The translations under genes were made by a program, and so were the position numbers. A stretch of DNA of 7,168 bases from Fen-1258 sp964595365 (GTDB lineage Bacteria; Bacteroidota; Ignavibacteria; Ignavibacteriales; Melioribacteraceae), in contig CAZQQC010000138.1 in assembly GCA_964595365.1 (NCBI GenBank), positions 1-7,168 of the forward strand, in the 5' to 3' direction. The notes under the pieces are model-generated. The model made no database searches and was not told the origin of the DNA. It saw nothing but the letters and a program-made list of their open reading frames with translations. Positions 6,752-7,168 of the stretch are shown one piece after another (position 1 is the first letter of the stretch; each line of letters opens with the position of its first letter).

Positions 6752-7017
6752 TTGGGTATGTTTTGAAACATTGTGAACATTTTAATTGTTATCCCAACCA
6801 GCTTATCTACTATCCACGGCAGAAGCATAATAATTACGAGTGCAGTTACAATTAATTTCGGTACAAAGGTCAGGGTCATTTCTTGAATTGAAGTAGCCGC
6901 TTGAAAAATTGAAATGAAAATTCCAACTATCAAAGCAGCGCCAAGAATAGGCAATAGAATTATGAACGTTGTGTAAAAAACGTCTTTAAGAATTTCTATA
7001 ATCAGTTCTTCGGTCAT
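6748..7017 (-). CDS. fliQ: FliQ, small export gate membrane protein
   Basis: FliQ is the 89-residue, two-helix subunit that packs around FliP and FliR in the export gate. The hydrophobic segments are about 14-38 and 52-75. Between them lies the family signature SIFQAATSIQEMTLTFVPKLI (36-56). Length and pattern match the family closely. The start codon shares one base with the fliP stop (TAATG), and AAGGAG at 7027-7032 within fliP gives it a strong ribosome binding site, 9 nt away. The stop overlaps the fliR start by 4 nt. Confidence 0.97.
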   Translation of the reverse strand: MTEELIIEILKDVFYTTFIILLPILGAALIVGIFISIFQAATSIQEMTLTFVPKLIVTALVIIMLLPWIVDKLVGITIKMFTMFQNIPK

Positions 7018-7168
7018 TACTGGAAACTCCTTACGAGCGAACCGACTATTAAATTCCAGCCATCGACAAGGATAAACAAAAGTATTTTTAACGGAAGAGA
7101 AATCATTAACGGCGGCACCATCACCATTCCCATAGACATAAGAATACTCGAGATAATCAAAACAACCA
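7017..7168 (-). CDS. fliP: FliP, C-terminal fragment (5' end outside window)
   Basis: Only the last 49 codons are in the window. They read through a hydrophobic stretch with LMSMGMVMVPPLMISLPLKI followed by LLFILVDGWNLIVGSLVRSF and Gln before TAA. The GM(M/V)M(V/L)PP...ISLP(F/L)K and VDGW(N/x)L...GSLV segments are the standard FliP C-terminus (last two membrane helices). FliP forms the pentameric base of the export gate core with FliQ and FliR. The gene simply runs off the window; nothing suggests it is broken. Its stop overlaps the fliQ start by one base. Confidence 0.95.
   Translation of the reverse strand, partial: VVLIISSILMSMGMVMVPPLMISLPLKILLFILVDGWNLIVGSLVRSFQ
7027..7032 (-). promoter_or_regulatory. 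Strong Shine-Dalgarno for fliQ inside fliP
   Basis: AAGGAG on the minus strand, 9 nt before the fliQ ATG at 7015-7017. It supports that start and shows the organism uses Shine-Dalgarno initiation, unlike many Bacteroidetes. Confidence 0.7.

Noticed and set aside
2834..7168. Virulence-type (injectisome) type III secretion genes
   Set aside because: The gate proteins are shared between both systems, but flhF, flhG and a FliA-type sigma factor follow directly, and the flagellar order fliP-fliQ-fliR-flhB-flhA is kept.
1..7168. Mobile elements, CRISPR arrays, tRNA or rRNA genes, signs of recent transfer
   Set aside because: No direct repeats, transposase motifs, tRNA-like folds or abrupt composition changes were seen; the genes are of normal length and uniformly AT-rich.

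Overview
This window is a stretch of a bacterial flagellar operon, and every supported gene lies on the minus strand. In transcription order (from base 7168 down to base 1) it holds: the 3' end of fliP, then fliQ, fliR, flhB, flhA, flhF, flhG, one short intergenic gap, a small two-helix membrane protein gene I do not recognise, and a fliA-type (sigma-28) sigma factor gene whose 3' end lies beyond base 1. No RNA gene, insertion sequence, CRISPR array or convincing terminator was seen.

From fliP to flhG the genes are almost seamless. Stops and starts overlap by 1, 4, 11 and 4 nt, or are separated by 1-2 nt, so one long, translationally coupled message is likely. The only real gap is 782-886. 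It contains a 16-base match to the sigma-54 (-24/-12) promoter pattern with exactly 10 nt between its GG and GC. The predicted start site falls about 20 nt before the small membrane gene, which overlaps fliA by 8 nt. The small gene and fliA may therefore form a separately controlled unit nested at the end of the export-gate operon.

FliP, FliQ, FliR, FlhB and FlhA form the inner-membrane export gate of the flagellar type III secretion system. FlhF (SRP-type GTPase) and FlhG (MinD-type ATPase) set the site and number of flagella. The sigma factor would drive late flagellar genes.

Two features stand out. The sigma factor has good region 2 and region 4 sequence but appears to lack most of the sigma-3 domain, in an uninterrupted reading frame. 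The membrane gene beside it is unrecognised and sits directly behind the predicted promoter.

The DNA is AT-rich and the proteins are rich in Lys, Ile, Asn and Ser. Clear Shine-Dalgarno motifs precede fliQ and flhF. My impression is a flagellated member of the Ignavibacteria/Chlorobi side of the Bacteroidota supergroup. That rests on overall protein style only and is a moderate-to-low confidence inference.
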